A stretch of DNA of 39,778 bases, taken from positions 1 to 39,778 of IMG/VR virus record IMGVR_UViG_3300017963_000140; one strand, 5' to 3'. Both the position numbers and the translations under genes were made by a program. The notes beneath the pieces are model-generated. The model saw only the letters and a program-made list of their open reading frames with translations, was not told the origin of the DNA and did not search any database. Each line of letters starts with the position of its first letter. Within the stretch, counting starts at the first letter, position 1. The stretch is from a virus. Positions 29,422 to 38,250 of this stretch are shown piece by piece.

Positions 29422-30620
29422 TGGCGCGGGCTCCAAGTGCGGGAACCAACTTCCTGTCTCCTGAAGACTATGCGCAATTGCTGCGCGAGGCTCAGGCAAC
29501 GGATCGCTTTGCACAAGGCCAGCTTCAAGCGCCTCGCCACTGGACGCAGGCACTTGCCGGTGCTCTTGGTATGGGTCTGAGCGGCTATCAGTCGGGCCAG
29601 GCCCGCGAACGCAACCAAGCAACCCAAGCCGACGCCAACGCCCAACTGGCCGCCATGCTTCGCGGTGAAGAGAACACCGCCATGATGAACCCGCGTTCGC
29701 GTGACATGGCGATGCGCTATGAGATGCAGCGGCCGCAGCGCGAGTTCCAACAGTTTCAGAGGGAGCAAGCCAAAGCCAACGCCCCGCTGGAACGGCAGTT
29801 GCTGCAAGCAAAGATCGAAAAGGCGCAGCGCGCTGCCGCCGAAGCCAATTCAGGCGATCCGCGCTTTGGCAAAACGGGTGCAATTTTCCAAGACCCACGA
29901 ACGGGCCAATATTACACAGTTCAGTTTGCTGACGATGGGACGCGCAAGATAAGCCCGCTACAGGATGAACTCACGCCAGCCGGTTTAAGCGGGCGCGCGG
30001 CGGCAGATAAAAAGCAAGCCGTTATGGACCGCGAGTTTGAAGTCAAGGGCCGTCAGGGCTTGTCTAAGGCGGCTTCCGCCATTGAAGCCGCTGAGCGCAG
30101 CGATGCCAACGTGTTCCGCACCCTTGATAACCTTGAACGCCTAGCTTCGCCTTGGACAACGGGCTTTAAAGGAACGCTTGGGGCTTACATTGCAGGGTCG
30201 CCGGCAAGTGATCTTGCAATTGAGCTTGACCAGATTAAAGCTAACCTTGGCTTTGCTGAACTTCAGGACATGCGAGCCAATTCACCAACGGGTGGCGCTC
30301 TTGGTGCCGTTTCGCAGCGCGAGCTTGATCTTCTTACGCGCGCCCAAGTTGCGCTTGACCAAGCGCAGAGCTTGGGACAGTTCAAGTCGGCTCTTAAGCG
30401 CATTCGCCAGATCAAGAAAGAGGGCGCAGAGGCGCGGCGACGGGCGTGGGAGCGCGACGTCAAAGCGTTTGGCGCCGAAAATGTACCGTCTCCATTCGCG
30501 CAAGGTGATGAAGGCTATCAGGCACCGCAGCCGGAACCACCGCCAACCGCTAACCAGCGCCTGAATTTTGGGCAGCAAGGCATTGGCGGCAGCGGTTGGG
30601 GCATGAGGAAACTTGACTGA
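29421..30620 (+). CDS. Internal virion (ejection) protein 2
   Basis: A 399-residue helical protein. Gln- and Ala-rich N-terminus and long charged coil (LERQLLQAKIEKAQRAAAEA). It starts in the stop of ejection protein 1 and ends in the next ATG. No enzymatic motif visible. Predicted to leave the capsid with the DNA and form a channel across the envelope. Confidence 0.75.
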   Translation: MARAPSAGTNFLSPEDYAQLLREAQATDRFAQGQLQAPRHWTQALAGALGMGLSGYQSGQARERNQATQADANAQLAAMLRGEENTAMMNPRSRDMAMRYEMQRPQREFQQFQREQAKANAPLERQLLQAKIEKAQRAAAEANSGDPRFGKTGAIFQDPRTGQYYTVQFADDGTRKISPLQDELTPAGLSGRAAADKKQAVMDREFEVKGRQGLSKAASAIEAAERSDANVFRTLDNLERLASPWTTGFKGTLGAYIAGSPASDLAIELDQIKANLGFAELQDMRANSPTGGALGAVSQRELDLLTRAQVALDQAQSLGQFKSALKRIRQIKKEGAEARRRAWERDVKAFGAENVPSPFAQGDEGYQAPQPEPPPTANQRLNFGQQGIGGSGWGMRKLD

Positions 30621-32398
30621 TGGCCAAATACGAAATTACAGCGCCAGATGGGTCAAAGTTCGAAATCACTGCCCCAGATGGCGCAAGTGAAGACGAAGTG
30701 ATGCAATACGCGCAACAGCAGTTCGCGCAAATGGCTCAACCTGCGCCCGCGCAAGTTGATCCAACAACAGGCGAAATTGTTGAAGACGTTGCTAAGTCTG
30801 CCGGTATTGGCTTGGCCCAAGGGGCCTTAGGTGTTGCGTCTATGCCTGGAAACCTTGAAGCGTTGGGCCGGGCAGGCATTAATTGGGGGGCAGGGGCACT
30901 CGGCTACAAAGGCAACGTTGTCGATCCCGAAACGTTTATTCCTGACTATAACGACTATAAGCGCGCTGTTGAGGGCTATACGGGCGAATTCTATGAACCC
31001 AAGACTACGGCAGGGCAATATGCGCGCACCATTGGCGAGTTTGCCCCGGCTGCGATTGGTGGGCCTGGCGGACTTGCCGCCCGCGCTGCCCGTGTTGCAG
31101 TGCCAGCGGTCGCATCGGAAGGCGCCGGACAGCTCGCAGAAGGCACGGGATATGAAGGTGCCGCGCGTGTTGCCGGTGCCGTCGCCGGCTCTTTGGCACC
31201 CTCTGTTGCTATGCGAGCGCCCGCCAACGCCATACGGTCCAAAAACGTCAAGACGCTTCAAAACGAGGGCGTCACAGCGTTAACGCGGGGCCAGAAGATT
31301 GGCAGCGAAAGGCTGCGCCGGTTCGAAGATGCCGCCAACCAGATACCTTTCAGCGGTCAAGTTGCCAGCCGGATGCAGGATCAGGCCGCCGAACAATTCA
31401 CTCGCGCTGCGCTTAAGCGGGCATTGACGCCGCGCTTGATGAAAGACCTAGAGAAGCGAGGAATTAACGCGAGCCGAGCCACAGATGAAGTGATGGATGC
31501 TGGCTTCGCGGCTTTTTCAGATTCGTATAAAAAGCTCGCACCACGCATGACGATTTACCCTGACAAAACGCTTTTGACGAGAATCAGGGCGCGCGCCAAC
31601 GAATACACACGCGGAACGCAAGCCGGTGCCGTTCGGCCGATGATTTCAGAATTGGCTGACGAGCTATACAGCAAAGGAACAATGATTGGCGATGATGCTG
31701 CGCGCTATTTGAGCAACCTTAAACGTCAGTCGCGCGGCATGACCAATGATCCCGATGCACAGCGCGCCATCGGCGACATGATTGAAATGATTCAGGAGAA
31801 CATCGTTGCCCAAGCCAAGCGGCGCGGCGGCGATCAAGCCGCCGCTGCTTTGAAAAAAGATATGCGCAATTTGAACACACGTTATCGCAACATGATTGCT
31901 CTTGAAGACGCGGTGGCAAATTCAGCGGCGGTTCCGGGATCGCAAGGATTGATCACGCCGGCAAAGTTGCGCGCTGCCGTCAAAAAACAGGGCAAGCGTG
32001 ATCTGGTGCGCGGCAAGAACGATCTTGGCCGATTGGCGCGCGCTGGTGATGAGGTGATGACGCCGTTGCCATCTTCAGGCACGGCCGAACGTGCTCAATA
32101 CATCAATATCTTGAACAACCCATTTTCGCTTGGTGCAGGATCAGGTGGTGCCGCCCTTGGCACGATGGTGGCCGGCCCCGTTGGGGGCATTGTTGGCGCT
32201 GCCGGAGGGGCTGTTGCCCCTGGGTTGGCTGCGCGCGGCCTGATGGGCCTGACTAACTTTGACCCACGAATTCCGGTTGCTCCGCCAAACATGGGGTCGA
32301 CGTATCGAACGCTTGGCGTTCTGCCTGCGCAAGCCAACAAAGATGAATATGATGAAGCAACGCGCCTTGGCCGTGCTCTGATGATGCAAGGGAGATAG
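30620..32398 (+). CDS. Internal virion (ejection) protein 3
   Basis: A 592-residue protein. The N-terminus holds two tandem YEITAPDG/FEITAPDG elements, followed by EDEVMQYAQQQFAQ, an opening frequently seen in podovirus injection proteins. A hydrophobic Gly/Ala-rich stretch (residues about 60-95) and another near 515-545 (GTMVAGPVGGIVGAAGG) may insert in membranes. The middle is helical. Should form part of the trans-envelope channel. Confidence 0.78.
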   Translation: MAKYEITAPDGSKFEITAPDGASEDEVMQYAQQQFAQMAQPAPAQVDPTTGEIVEDVAKSAGIGLAQGALGVASMPGNLEALGRAGINWGAGALGYKGNVVDPETFIPDYNDYKRAVEGYTGEFYEPKTTAGQYARTIGEFAPAAIGGPGGLAARAARVAVPAVASEGAGQLAEGTGYEGAARVAGAVAGSLAPSVAMRAPANAIRSKNVKTLQNEGVTALTRGQKIGSERLRRFEDAANQIPFSGQVASRMQDQAAEQFTRAALKRALTPRLMKDLEKRGINASRATDEVMDAGFAAFSDSYKKLAPRMTIYPDKTLLTRIRARANEYTRGTQAGAVRPMISELADELYSKGTMIGDDAARYLSNLKRQSRGMTNDPDAQRAIGDMIEMIQENIVAQAKRRGGDQAAAALKKDMRNLNTRYRNMIALEDAVANSAAVPGSQGLITPAKLRAAVKKQGKRDLVRGKNDLGRLARAGDEVMTPLPSSGTAERAQYINILNNPFSLGAGSGGAALGTMVAGPVGGIVGAAGGAVAPGLAARGLMGLTNFDPRIPVAPPNMGSTYRTLGVLPAQANKDEYDEATRLGRALMMQGR

Positions 32399-32403
32399 GA
32401 CGC

Positions 32404-33204
32404 ATGCCCCGTAACGGATCAGGCACGATGTCGGTGACCAACTCGTTTTCGAGTGGCACCACGATCTCGTCCAGCGAAATGAACGCGAACTTTACGGATT
32501 TCGCGTCTGAAGTTACAAACTCGCTGCCCCGCGACGGCCAGGCCGCCATGACGGGCCAGCTCAAGGTGACCGCTGGCACCGCTGCCGCGCCGGGCGTGAT
32601 TTTCTCGACCGATACCGATACAGGGGTTTTCCGCGCCGGCGCTAACCAGCTTGGCGTCTCTGTTGGTGGGTCATCAGTTGGCAAATTCACATCCAATGGC
32701 TGGGAAGGTGGAGCCCTTACGGCTTCAGGTGAAAACTATGACGCCTTCGCATCTGGGACGGAAATGCTGTTTTACGAGTCATCGGCGCCAACCGGATGGA
32801 CCGCTGGCGGATTGAATGACCTCGCCATCAGGGTGGTCAACACAGGCGGCGGAACAATCGGCGGTTCGACGGCATTCAGCAGTGTTTTTGGTGCGCGCAC
32901 GATCACACAGGCCAACCTGCCCAACGTCAACCTCACAGCAGCCAGCGACGGTGCACATTCTCACTACATCGCGAATACGGATGAGACGGGTAGCGCAACC
33001 TTGTCGTCATCAAACATCATGCAGCGGCGCAGCCCACAGGCGAGCGACTTTTCATATGATGCGGCTGGTTCAGCTACGGCCGCAACCGTGGGTGGCACAT
33101 CGTCAAATGGCGCCCACACCCACACCGTCCCGTTGGGCGGGTCCGGCACTGCGATGGACTTTGACGTGTCTTACGCAAACTTCTTGTCTGCAGTAAAGGA
33201 CTAA
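32404..33204 (+). CDS. Tail fibre/collar protein
   Basis: A 266-residue Ser/Thr/Gly-rich beta protein. Phage fibre signatures: GVIFSTDTDTGVFRAGANQL and later a collar-like ASDGAHSHYIANTDETGS and NGAHTHTVPLGGSG, both with the His-x-His that binds metal in trimeric fibre domains. Should bind the host surface. Located right after the ejection proteins. Confidence 0.8.
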   Translation: MPRNGSGTMSVTNSFSSGTTISSSEMNANFTDFASEVTNSLPRDGQAAMTGQLKVTAGTAAAPGVIFSTDTDTGVFRAGANQLGVSVGGSSVGKFTSNGWEGGALTASGENYDAFASGTEMLFYESSAPTGWTAGGLNDLAIRVVNTGGGTIGGSTAFSSVFGARTITQANLPNVNLTAASDGAHSHYIANTDETGSATLSSSNIMQRRSPQASDFSYDAAGSATAATVGGTSSNGAHTHTVPLGGSGTAMDFDVSYANFLSAVKD

Positions 33205-33205
33205 C

Positions 33206-33532
33206 ATGGGGCGCAAGATACCACGCGGCGAAGAAGGTCTGATCTGCCCGCTGCATAAGCAGGATTGCTCCGAGGTTTGCCACAAGTGTCCGTGGTGGGT
33301 GCAAGTGCGCGGCAAAAACCCTCAATCCGGTGAAGAGGTTGATGATTGGCAATGTGCCATCGCCTGGATGCCGTTGCTTAGTGTTGAAACCTCGCGGAGT
33401 GTGCGGGGCAATCAGGCCGCAACCGAGAGTATGCGCAACGAGATCGTGAAGAGAATGGATCGTCCCGCGCCGGCCCCGCCTCAGTATCAAGTCACCGAAG
33501 CCAGAGCCGACGTGAAACTTTTGGGAGACTGA
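33206..33532 (+). CDS. Cys-rich tail-module protein
   Basis: A 108-residue protein with CPLHKQDCSEVCHKCPWWVQ near the N-terminus and a later Cys (WQCAIAW), a likely zinc-binding fold. Rest is polar and Pro-rich. Similar small Cys-rich proteins are common between fibre genes in such phages. Function unknown. Confidence 0.7.
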   Translation: MGRKIPRGEEGLICPLHKQDCSEVCHKCPWWVQVRGKNPQSGEEVDDWQCAIAWMPLLSVETSRSVRGNQAATESMRNEIVKRMDRPAPAPPQYQVTEARADVKLLGD

Positions 33533-33535
33533 TAA

Positions 33536-33967
33536 ATGGCCCGCTCTTCTGGCACTTATACCGCGCCTAGCAATGGCTTCAACCCAGCGGTGCAAGGCGA
33601 AGCGATCGACCCCGATGACTGGAACACGACGCTCACCGATCTTGAAGCTGCACTGACCGAAAGCGTCTACACCGGCGGGCTTGGCGCGACAGACAACCGC
33701 CTAGTGCGCACAGATGGAACAGACACCAAGAAAGCGCAAGGCTCTGCTGTAACATGCGACGACACCGGCGCGCTCTCTGGCGTGGTGACCATGACGTTAA
33801 CGCCAACGGCGCTGGCTAGCCTTCCGACGCCCGCCGAGGGCATGATTGCGTATGCCTCAGACGCGCGCAAAAACGGCGAAGGCGCCGGCTTAGGAACGGG
33901 CTGCTTGGTCTTCTATGACGGTTCAAACTGGATCGCAGTTGATACGGGGGCAACGGCAGCGACATGA
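33536..33967 (+). CDS. Tail fibre-like protein
   Basis: A 143-residue Ser/Thr/Gly-rich protein with a conserved-looking N-terminal segment (NGFNPAVQGEAIDPDDWNTT) and a GTGCLVFYDGSNWIAVDTGA end as in fibre tips. Part of the receptor-binding gene group. Overlaps its neighbour by 4 bases. Confidence 0.65.
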   Translation: MARSSGTYTAPSNGFNPAVQGEAIDPDDWNTTLTDLEAALTESVYTGGLGATDNRLVRTDGTDTKKAQGSAVTCDDTGALSGVVTMTLTPTALASLPTPAEGMIAYASDARKNGEGAGLGTGCLVFYDGSNWIAVDTGATAAT

Positions 33968-34302
33968 CGACGAACCAAGAAGCCCGCCATCAAGATTTGC
34001 GCGATCAGACCGCCACGGCGCGCTCTACCGCGAGCGACTGGCATGCCTATTGGGACGATCAAGGCGTTGCCGCTGGCACGTTCAACGAGCGCATGTTGAC
34101 CTGGATCAATACAGCTTTGGGAACGTCCTACACCAACGTGGTGGGCGCCATGGCCGCTTATGCCGCCGACAAGGGCGTGAGTGGTTGGAGTTCTCTTGAT
34201 GATCTCGCGCTGATTACCTTCAGCGCGGGTGATGCGTACCTCATCGAAGCCGGTGACTTCTTGTTGCTGGAGTCCGGCGACAAATATCTGATCGACTTCT
34301 AA
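33964..34302 (+). CDS. Tail-associated protein, unknown
   Basis: A 112-residue protein. Helical N-terminus (RHQDLRDQTATARSTASDW), C-terminal repeats of AGDxxLLESGD type (FSAGDAYLIEAGDFLLLESG), which suggest a short beta-roll. Belongs to the fibre gene group. Not recognised. Confidence 0.6.
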   Translation: MTTNQEARHQDLRDQTATARSTASDWHAYWDDQGVAAGTFNERMLTWINTALGTSYTNVVGAMAAYAADKGVSGWSSLDDLALITFSAGDAYLIEAGDFLLLESGDKYLIDF

Positions 34303-34312
34303 GGGGACCGAC

Positions 34313-35104
34313 ATGGCCGACACCAAAATATCAGCACTGACCGAGCTGAACGCCACGCCGACGAGTGGCGACCTGCTGACGATCATCGACGACCCAGCAG
34401 GCACGCCAGCGTCAAAAAAGATCACCGTCGATAACCTTGTAGCGTTCCAAGACGCGCGCACGGCGACGTTTACGAACAAGACGATTGCGCTGGGTTCTAA
34501 TACCGTTTCCGGAACTACGGCCCAGTTCAACACGGCGCTTTCAGACGGTTCGTTTGCAACACAGGCGGGCACTGAGACGCTAACGAATAAGACTATCGCG
34601 CTTGGGTCTAACACGGTTTCGGGCACGACGGCGCAGTTCAATACGGCTCTGACTGATGGGTCATTTGCGACCCTTGCCGGCACCGAGACGCTGACCAACA
34701 AGACGATCGCCGCCTCAACGCTCTCAGGCACGATGTCGGCGGCCGACAACATCATTGACCAGCCGAAACTGCAAGACGTGTCTGAGACGGTCAACGCGAT
34801 CGGCGCGATCGGCGGTGGCACGCAGGACATTGACCTTGAAAGCGGCAACGTGGTCACGGCGACGGTGGACACGTCCACGACGACGTTCACCTTTAGCAAC
34901 CCGCCAGCTTCGGGCTCTGCTGGCTCGTTTACGCTGATCCTGACCAACGGGGGCTCTCAGACAGTCAACTGGCCTGCTTCCGTGGATTGGGCGGGTGGTA
35001 CGGCGCCGACACTGACGGCTGCTGGCGTAGACGTTCTCACCTTCCTGACAACCGACGCGGGCACGACTTGGTACGGGTTCGCTGCTGGATTGGATATGCA
35101 ATAA
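34313..35104 (+). CDS. Tail fibre protein with tandem 37-residue repeats
   Basis: A 263-residue protein. Opens with DTKISALTELNATPTSGDLL, a common phage fibre start. Then come two full and one partial copies of a repeat beginning TNKTIALGSNTVSGTTAQFN, each 37 residues. The C-terminal domain (SGSAGSFTLILTNGGSQTVN) resembles fibre-end domains. Number of repeats probably varies between phages. Confidence 0.78.
   Translation: MADTKISALTELNATPTSGDLLTIIDDPAGTPASKKITVDNLVAFQDARTATFTNKTIALGSNTVSGTTAQFNTALSDGSFATQAGTETLTNKTIALGSNTVSGTTAQFNTALTDGSFATLAGTETLTNKTIAASTLSGTMSAADNIIDQPKLQDVSETVNAIGAIGGGTQDIDLESGNVVTATVDTSTTTFTFSNPPASGSAGSFTLILTNGGSQTVNWPASVDWAGGTAPTLTAAGVDVLTFLTTDAGTTWYGFAAGLDMQ
34472..34730 (+). 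repeat. 111-bp tandem repeat in the fibre gene
   Basis: Units begin at 34472, 34583 and 34694 (period exactly 111 bases, 37 codons); the third copy is partial. Copies differ mostly at third codon positions, so the protein repeat is conserved while the DNA has diverged. Confidence 0.85.
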
Positions 35105-37068
35105 TGCCTATTGGTGTTTCTTATCGCGCAATGTTGGCGGCCGCTGGCGTGGATGCTGGCGCCGTCTTCTCCTACGCCGTCGGCGGCAACGATCCCGACA
35201 CCGTGGCGGACTTCTCAGGCGTTGGCGGGTCTGGTGAATACTACCGCGTTGGCGGCATCGACAGCGACTTTGACTCGATGTTTACCTATACGGGTGCGTC
35301 TAATAAGACGATGATTGACTCGGATGGGAACCTGAAGTGGGCGCCGCATAATCTTATAACAAACTCTGATGATTCTGGTGCGTCTGCTTTTGGCTCGTCG
35401 TCGCTGACGACGGGACAATCTGACCCTGACGGAGGAACAAACGCTGTTCTTGTAACGGCAGGTGACACATCATTTGAAGCTGTTAGCTTCGCTAATGTTA
35501 CACCAGTAGCTGACGTAAATTATACGATGGCGTTTTGGGCAAAAGCGGGAACAACAAATTGGATTTCGGCTCGCGCAGCTGGAACCGCCGCAACGCAAAC
35601 CTATTTTGATTTGGCAAACATTACAACAGGAACGGTTGGAGCAATTTCTGCGACCATTGTTGACGCTGGAGATTCTTGGCGTTTCTGTACGTTGACCTTT
35701 ACGACCGCAGCTCCTGGCACGCCAAGTTACATATACGTTGTTACAGGCGACGGCGCATTAAGTTGCAGTATTGGAGACTCTGCAACAATTTACGGACCGC
35801 ACGTCTACCGCTCCGACCTAGGCGGCATGGTCGATAACCCTGACCGTGGCGACAGCTACGTCCCGACCACATCCTCAGCAGTCTACCTCCCCCGCCGCAA
35901 CTCCTACCGTTACAACGGGACGTCATACGTCAACAAGGGGATCACGGTTGAGTCTGAGGCGCGGACGAATAGTTGCACGCAGTCCAGCGACCTAACGACG
36001 ACATGGGCAATCGCCAACACAGACTCGATAACGAGAACGTCGAACCAAGGCACGGGACCGGATGGCAACACGTCGCTTGATGAACTTGCCATCACCGACA
36101 CGACCAACGAACATCACGACACTAATTTTACGTTCACAGGAACGGCAGCCAATTGGACGGGATCGGTCTACGTCGATGATGTAGATCAACAATATGTTGG
36201 CCTGCGGTTCTACACGTCAGCGAACGAGTGGGCTGTTGCTGTTTTCAACCTGACGGCAGGGACGGTCACTCAGGAATCGGACGGCAGCGGCACAACGGCT
36301 ATTGTAGGCGGTGAAATCGAACTGGTTGCTAGTGGTCTTTATCGGATCAGCCTCACCGCCACGCTCACGGCAGCATCGACGATCTTTGCCATACAAACGC
36401 ATAGCGGCGCAACGCCGGCCCTCACTTCTACGGATGGAACCGAGGCATATGCCGGTGCTGGAACGGAGTCATTCTATGCCGGCTTTGTCAACATTGAACT
36501 TGGCTCCACCCCCTCCAGCTACATTCCTACGAGTGGCGCAACTGCTACACGATCTGCTGAGACGCTGACGATTGCTGCGGCGAATATGGCGTATAGCGCC
36601 ACGGCAATGTCGTTCCACGCGCAAGGGGAATATAGTTGGGATGATAACGACTCAAACACGTCAACAAGCGCAACAAATGCGGGACATATTATATGGTCAA
36701 TGATTACAAACGCAAATGATTACTTGTGGCTTATAAATGATACAGGAGCGTCTGGAGGCAGTGGCGCGTATAGAGTGTTGAGAGAGCCAGTACTGAAATC
36801 AGTGCAGCAACCTTCAGGCTCTCTTACTGAAGGTATCAACGACCCATTTAATTTAGCCGTTAGAATAACCGCATCAGACCTTAATCTTGCAGTTGATGGC
36901 ACGGCCTTAACCGCAGACACATCATCAAGCACGATGCCATCAAGCGCCGACTTTAAACTCGGCCCGACTGATGCAGGAACCGGCGGCGATTTCTTTGGAA
37001 CCTTCGCCCTCTTCCGCCAATGGGACGTTGACCTAGGCGACACAGGCATCGAAAGCGCAACATCATGA
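35104..37068 (+). CDS. Large tail fibre/spike with duplicated lectin-like domains
   Basis: A 654-residue protein. Start at 35104 in a TAATG overlap; longer starts upstream are shadows. N-terminal domain (PIGVSYRAMLAAAGVDAGAV) is likely the virion anchor. Two related beta-sandwich domains follow: LITNSDDSGASAFGSSSLTT...VNYTMAFWAK (about residues 80-250) and RTNSCTQSSDLTTTWAIANT...NWTGSVYVD (about 280-480), the typical fold of phage carbohydrate-binding fibre domains. The C-terminal part resembles concanavalin-like lectins (HAQGEYSWDDNDSNT). Parts of the gene are clearly more AT-rich than neighbours. Receptor binding predicted. Confidence 0.8.
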   Translation: MPIGVSYRAMLAAAGVDAGAVFSYAVGGNDPDTVADFSGVGGSGEYYRVGGIDSDFDSMFTYTGASNKTMIDSDGNLKWAPHNLITNSDDSGASAFGSSSLTTGQSDPDGGTNAVLVTAGDTSFEAVSFANVTPVADVNYTMAFWAKAGTTNWISARAAGTAATQTYFDLANITTGTVGAISATIVDAGDSWRFCTLTFTTAAPGTPSYIYVVTGDGALSCSIGDSATIYGPHVYRSDLGGMVDNPDRGDSYVPTTSSAVYLPRRNSYRYNGTSYVNKGITVESEARTNSCTQSSDLTTTWAIANTDSITRTSNQGTGPDGNTSLDELAITDTTNEHHDTNFTFTGTAANWTGSVYVDDVDQQYVGLRFYTSANEWAVAVFNLTAGTVTQESDGSGTTAIVGGEIELVASGLYRISLTATLTAASTIFAIQTHSGATPALTSTDGTEAYAGAGTESFYAGFVNIELGSTPSSYIPTSGATATRSAETLTIAAANMAYSATAMSFHAQGEYSWDDNDSNTSTSATNAGHIIWSMITNANDYLWLINDTGASGGSGAYRVLREPVLKSVQQPSGSLTEGINDPFNLAVRITASDLNLAVDGTALTADTSSSTMPSSADFKLGPTDAGTGGDFFGTFALFRQWDVDLGDTGIESATS

Positions 37069-37556
37069 TCGACCTTGTACTCCGCGCAACCTCACGCGCT
37101 GCCCTAGTCACCTGGGGCAAAGTCAACCCACCGGCTCGTCCGCTCGTTGAAGAGGTAGACGATGGCGAAGGCGGCACCCGCAACCAAATCCGCCCCGGCC
37201 TCGAATGGTCGCCATGGGGCGGCAATGGTCAGGTCATGACGGCGGCTGGCACTTACGACCAAGACGGCAACGAGATCACGCCGCCGAGCTACGTCTCAGG
37301 CTTCGTGGCCATCATGCGGGTCCACTCAGAGTTCTTCAATTGGGACCGCCTCGACGAGGTTCCTGCTGACCCTGACGACGTAAAGGAATGGGAACGCTCC
37401 AAGATTGCCAAGTACGTCAAAGACAACGGCACGCCGGGGTCACTCGCGGGCGGCGAACTGCCCTACTACGAGCTGGACGGCGTGCAACTGTTTCGCAAAA
37501 GCGACGTTGATGCGTTCTTGGCGGCCAGAAGCCTGCCGAGCCATGGATTTCTGTAG
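37065..37556 (+). CDS. Tail-module conserved protein, fibre-accessory candidate
   Basis: A 163-residue protein, ATGA-coupled to the spike gene. Contains EWSPWGGNGQVMTAAGTYDQ and HSEFFNWDRLDEVPADPDDV; no motif I can name. Place after the spike suggests fibre assembly or a spike-associated protein. Confidence 0.65.
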   Translation: MIDLVLRATSRAALVTWGKVNPPARPLVEEVDDGEGGTRNQIRPGLEWSPWGGNGQVMTAAGTYDQDGNEITPPSYVSGFVAIMRVHSEFFNWDRLDEVPADPDDVKEWERSKIAKYVKDNGTPGSLAGGELPYYELDGVQLFRKSDVDAFLAARSLPSHGFL

Positions 37557-37581
37557 TCAAATCAGGTAACGAACTTCCAAG

Positions 37582-37612
37582 TGATGCGTATCACACCACA
37601 GGACACGCATCA
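37582..37612 (+). promoter_or_regulatory. Hairpin over the start of the lysis-module gene
   Basis: TGATGCGT (37582-37589) pairs perfectly with ACGCATCA (37605-37612), whose last base is the A of the ATG start. A smaller palindrome (GTGATGCGTATCAC) lies in the left arm. The hairpin could hide the start codon and delay translation of the lysis-side genes. Confidence 0.5.
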
Positions 37613-38250
37613 TGGCCAAATTTGACCCCGCCCGCCATCGCGTCGTTGCCGTTCCTTACCGAGACGACGACCCAGAAAAGGGCCAGCACTTCCACGTTGA
37701 TCTTGACGCCCTCGTGGACGCCGCGCGCCAAGCCGCGGCCGGCGATGTTTCACGTGAAACACTCGGCGATGATCAGGGCCTGTTCCTTGCTAAGCGGTGC
37801 CAGCAACTCGAAGCCAAGCTGACCGAAGCCGAAGCGCGTTTGGCTGAACTCGAAGCCCGCCCCACAGTTTCCGAAGACACAATCCGCCAGTTCGACGACG
37901 CCTTCAACAGCAAGGTCAACACCCTCGTCGAAAAGCGGGTCAATGCGGCGCTAGGTGACTTGCGTAGCCGCGTCGTATCCGTCGAGAAGAAATCGACCAG
38001 CCTCACGACGCAGCAAGACCCAGAGAGCGCCAAGATCAGCCGGCTGGCGTCTTTGATGCAATCGTTCGGGGAGTACATCAAAGAAGTTGAGACTTCGGTC
38101 GAGAAGCGACAGACCGACATCGAAAACGCGCACGCTCAGCTAGCGGAGTACATCACCGATAATAACGTGAAGGTCATGAAATTGGCCTCGAAGCTGCACG
38201 CCGCTATGCAGGCCCTTGAGACGGACGTCGATGAGGGAAAGGCAGCGTGA
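37612..38250 (+). CDS. Coiled-coil protein before the endolysin, unknown
   Basis: A 212-residue protein. First 55 residues form a small domain (RHRVVAVPYRDDDPEKGQHF), then extended coiled coil (QLEAKLTEAEARLAELEARP) to the end. AGGA precedes the ATG at a wide spacing. The stop overlaps the endolysin start (TGATG). A structural or lysis-timing role is possible; no family recognised. Confidence 0.7.
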   Translation: MAKFDPARHRVVAVPYRDDDPEKGQHFHVDLDALVDAARQAAAGDVSRETLGDDQGLFLAKRCQQLEAKLTEAEARLAELEARPTVSEDTIRQFDDAFNSKVNTLVEKRVNAALGDLRSRVVSVEKKSTSLTTQQDPESAKISRLASLMQSFGEYIKEVETSVEKRQTDIENAHAQLAEYITDNNVKVMKLASKLHAAMQALETDVDEGKAA

